Shown piece after piece: positions 63,991 to 64,000 of a DNA stretch of 64,000 nt. Within the stretch, counting starts at the first letter, position 1. Each line of letters opens with the position of its first letter. Under the pieces are notes generated by a model, which saw nothing but the letters and a program-made list of their open reading frames with translations, had not been told where the DNA came from and did not search any database. Source of the stretch: Ligula intestinalis (taxonomy: Eukaryota; Platyhelminthes; Cestoda; Diphyllobothriidea; Diphyllobothriidae); contig JAYGXS010000008.1 in the NCBI GenBank assembly GCA_036362985.1, positions 10,226,742 through 10,290,741 of the forward strand. Direction: 5' to 3'. The position numbers and the translations under genes are program-made.

Positions 63991-64000
63991 CTTCCAGGCC

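Noticed and set aside
1..64000. CRISPR array, bacterial operon, phage or rRNA genes
   Set aside because: No short regularly spaced repeats, no dense coding on one strand, no rRNA-like segment; mobile elements and repeat structure are those of an animal genome.

Overview
This window looks like repeat-packed, intron/intergenic-type DNA from a metazoan, most probably a parasitic flatworm. The evidence is the repeat set: an RTE-type (craniofacial-development-protein-2-like) LINE, several Penelope-like element (PLE) relics with GIY-YIG endonuclease tails, a mariner transposase relic, and tRNA-headed SINEs whose tails carry a hammerhead-ribozyme-like motif, as in the Sm-alpha SINE of schistosomes. 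The LINE wording is closest, from memory, to copies in diphyllobothriidean tapeworms, but a trematode cannot be excluded. There is no operon, no bacterial gene, no rRNA and no convincing single-copy host gene; two possible host exons (about 41.10-41.27 kb and 43.65-43.78 kb) are weak candidates.

Layout. 0-4 kb: two diverged copies of one repeat split by AT-rich DNA. 4-6.7 kb: a PLE relic with inverted ends, then three SINEs. 6.7-9.2 kb: AT-rich, nothing recognised. 9.2-13.5 kb: two PLE relics, the first followed by two head-to-tail 0.9 kb terminal-repeat units. 14-20 kb: scattered copies of a CCAAT/AATAAA repeat (called family L here) in both orientations, SINEs, a PLE-end hairpin at 17.6 kb and a MITE-like hairpin at 18.1 kb. 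20.5-21.1 kb: C-terminal relic of a LINE. 21.7-26.1 kb: a tandem duplication carrying dead mariner transposase fragments. 26.9-33.6 kb: three tandem units made of L repeat + SINE + AT-rich body. 33.6-34.1 kb: another PLE relic. 36.3-41.1 kb: a 3.4 kb composite repeat with a 1 kb internal palindrome, plus a second copy of one of its modules. 41.1-42.5 kb: no repeat recognised. 43-46 kb: SINEs and the best PLE polymerase relic (RT plus GIY-YIG). 46.5-51.9 kb: duplications, a near-perfect hairpin and a SINE foldback. 52.3-52.9 kb: ancient RTE reverse-transcriptase relic. 54.4-55.0 kb: a Cys-rich 196-codon ORF of unknown status. 56.4-59.6 kb: inverted copy of the 36.3-39.7 kb composite. 59.6-60.3 kb: a hammerhead-bearing tandem/foldback repeat. 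60.3-62.1 kb: the most intact LINE copy. 62-64 kb: a CA microsatellite and repeat fragments.

How the parts relate. The recurrent theme is self-cleaving-RNA-like motifs on mobile DNA: hammerhead-like CUGANGA...GAAA cores occur at the ends of at least three PLE families, in the SINE tails, and in a 365 bp tandem repeat next to the LINE. In three places a PLE GIY-YIG remnant is flanked by the same terminal sequence in opposite orientations, so the whole relic can fold on itself. The complete three-stem motif at 60277-60324 and the nearly complete one at 46328-46374 are the items most worth testing.
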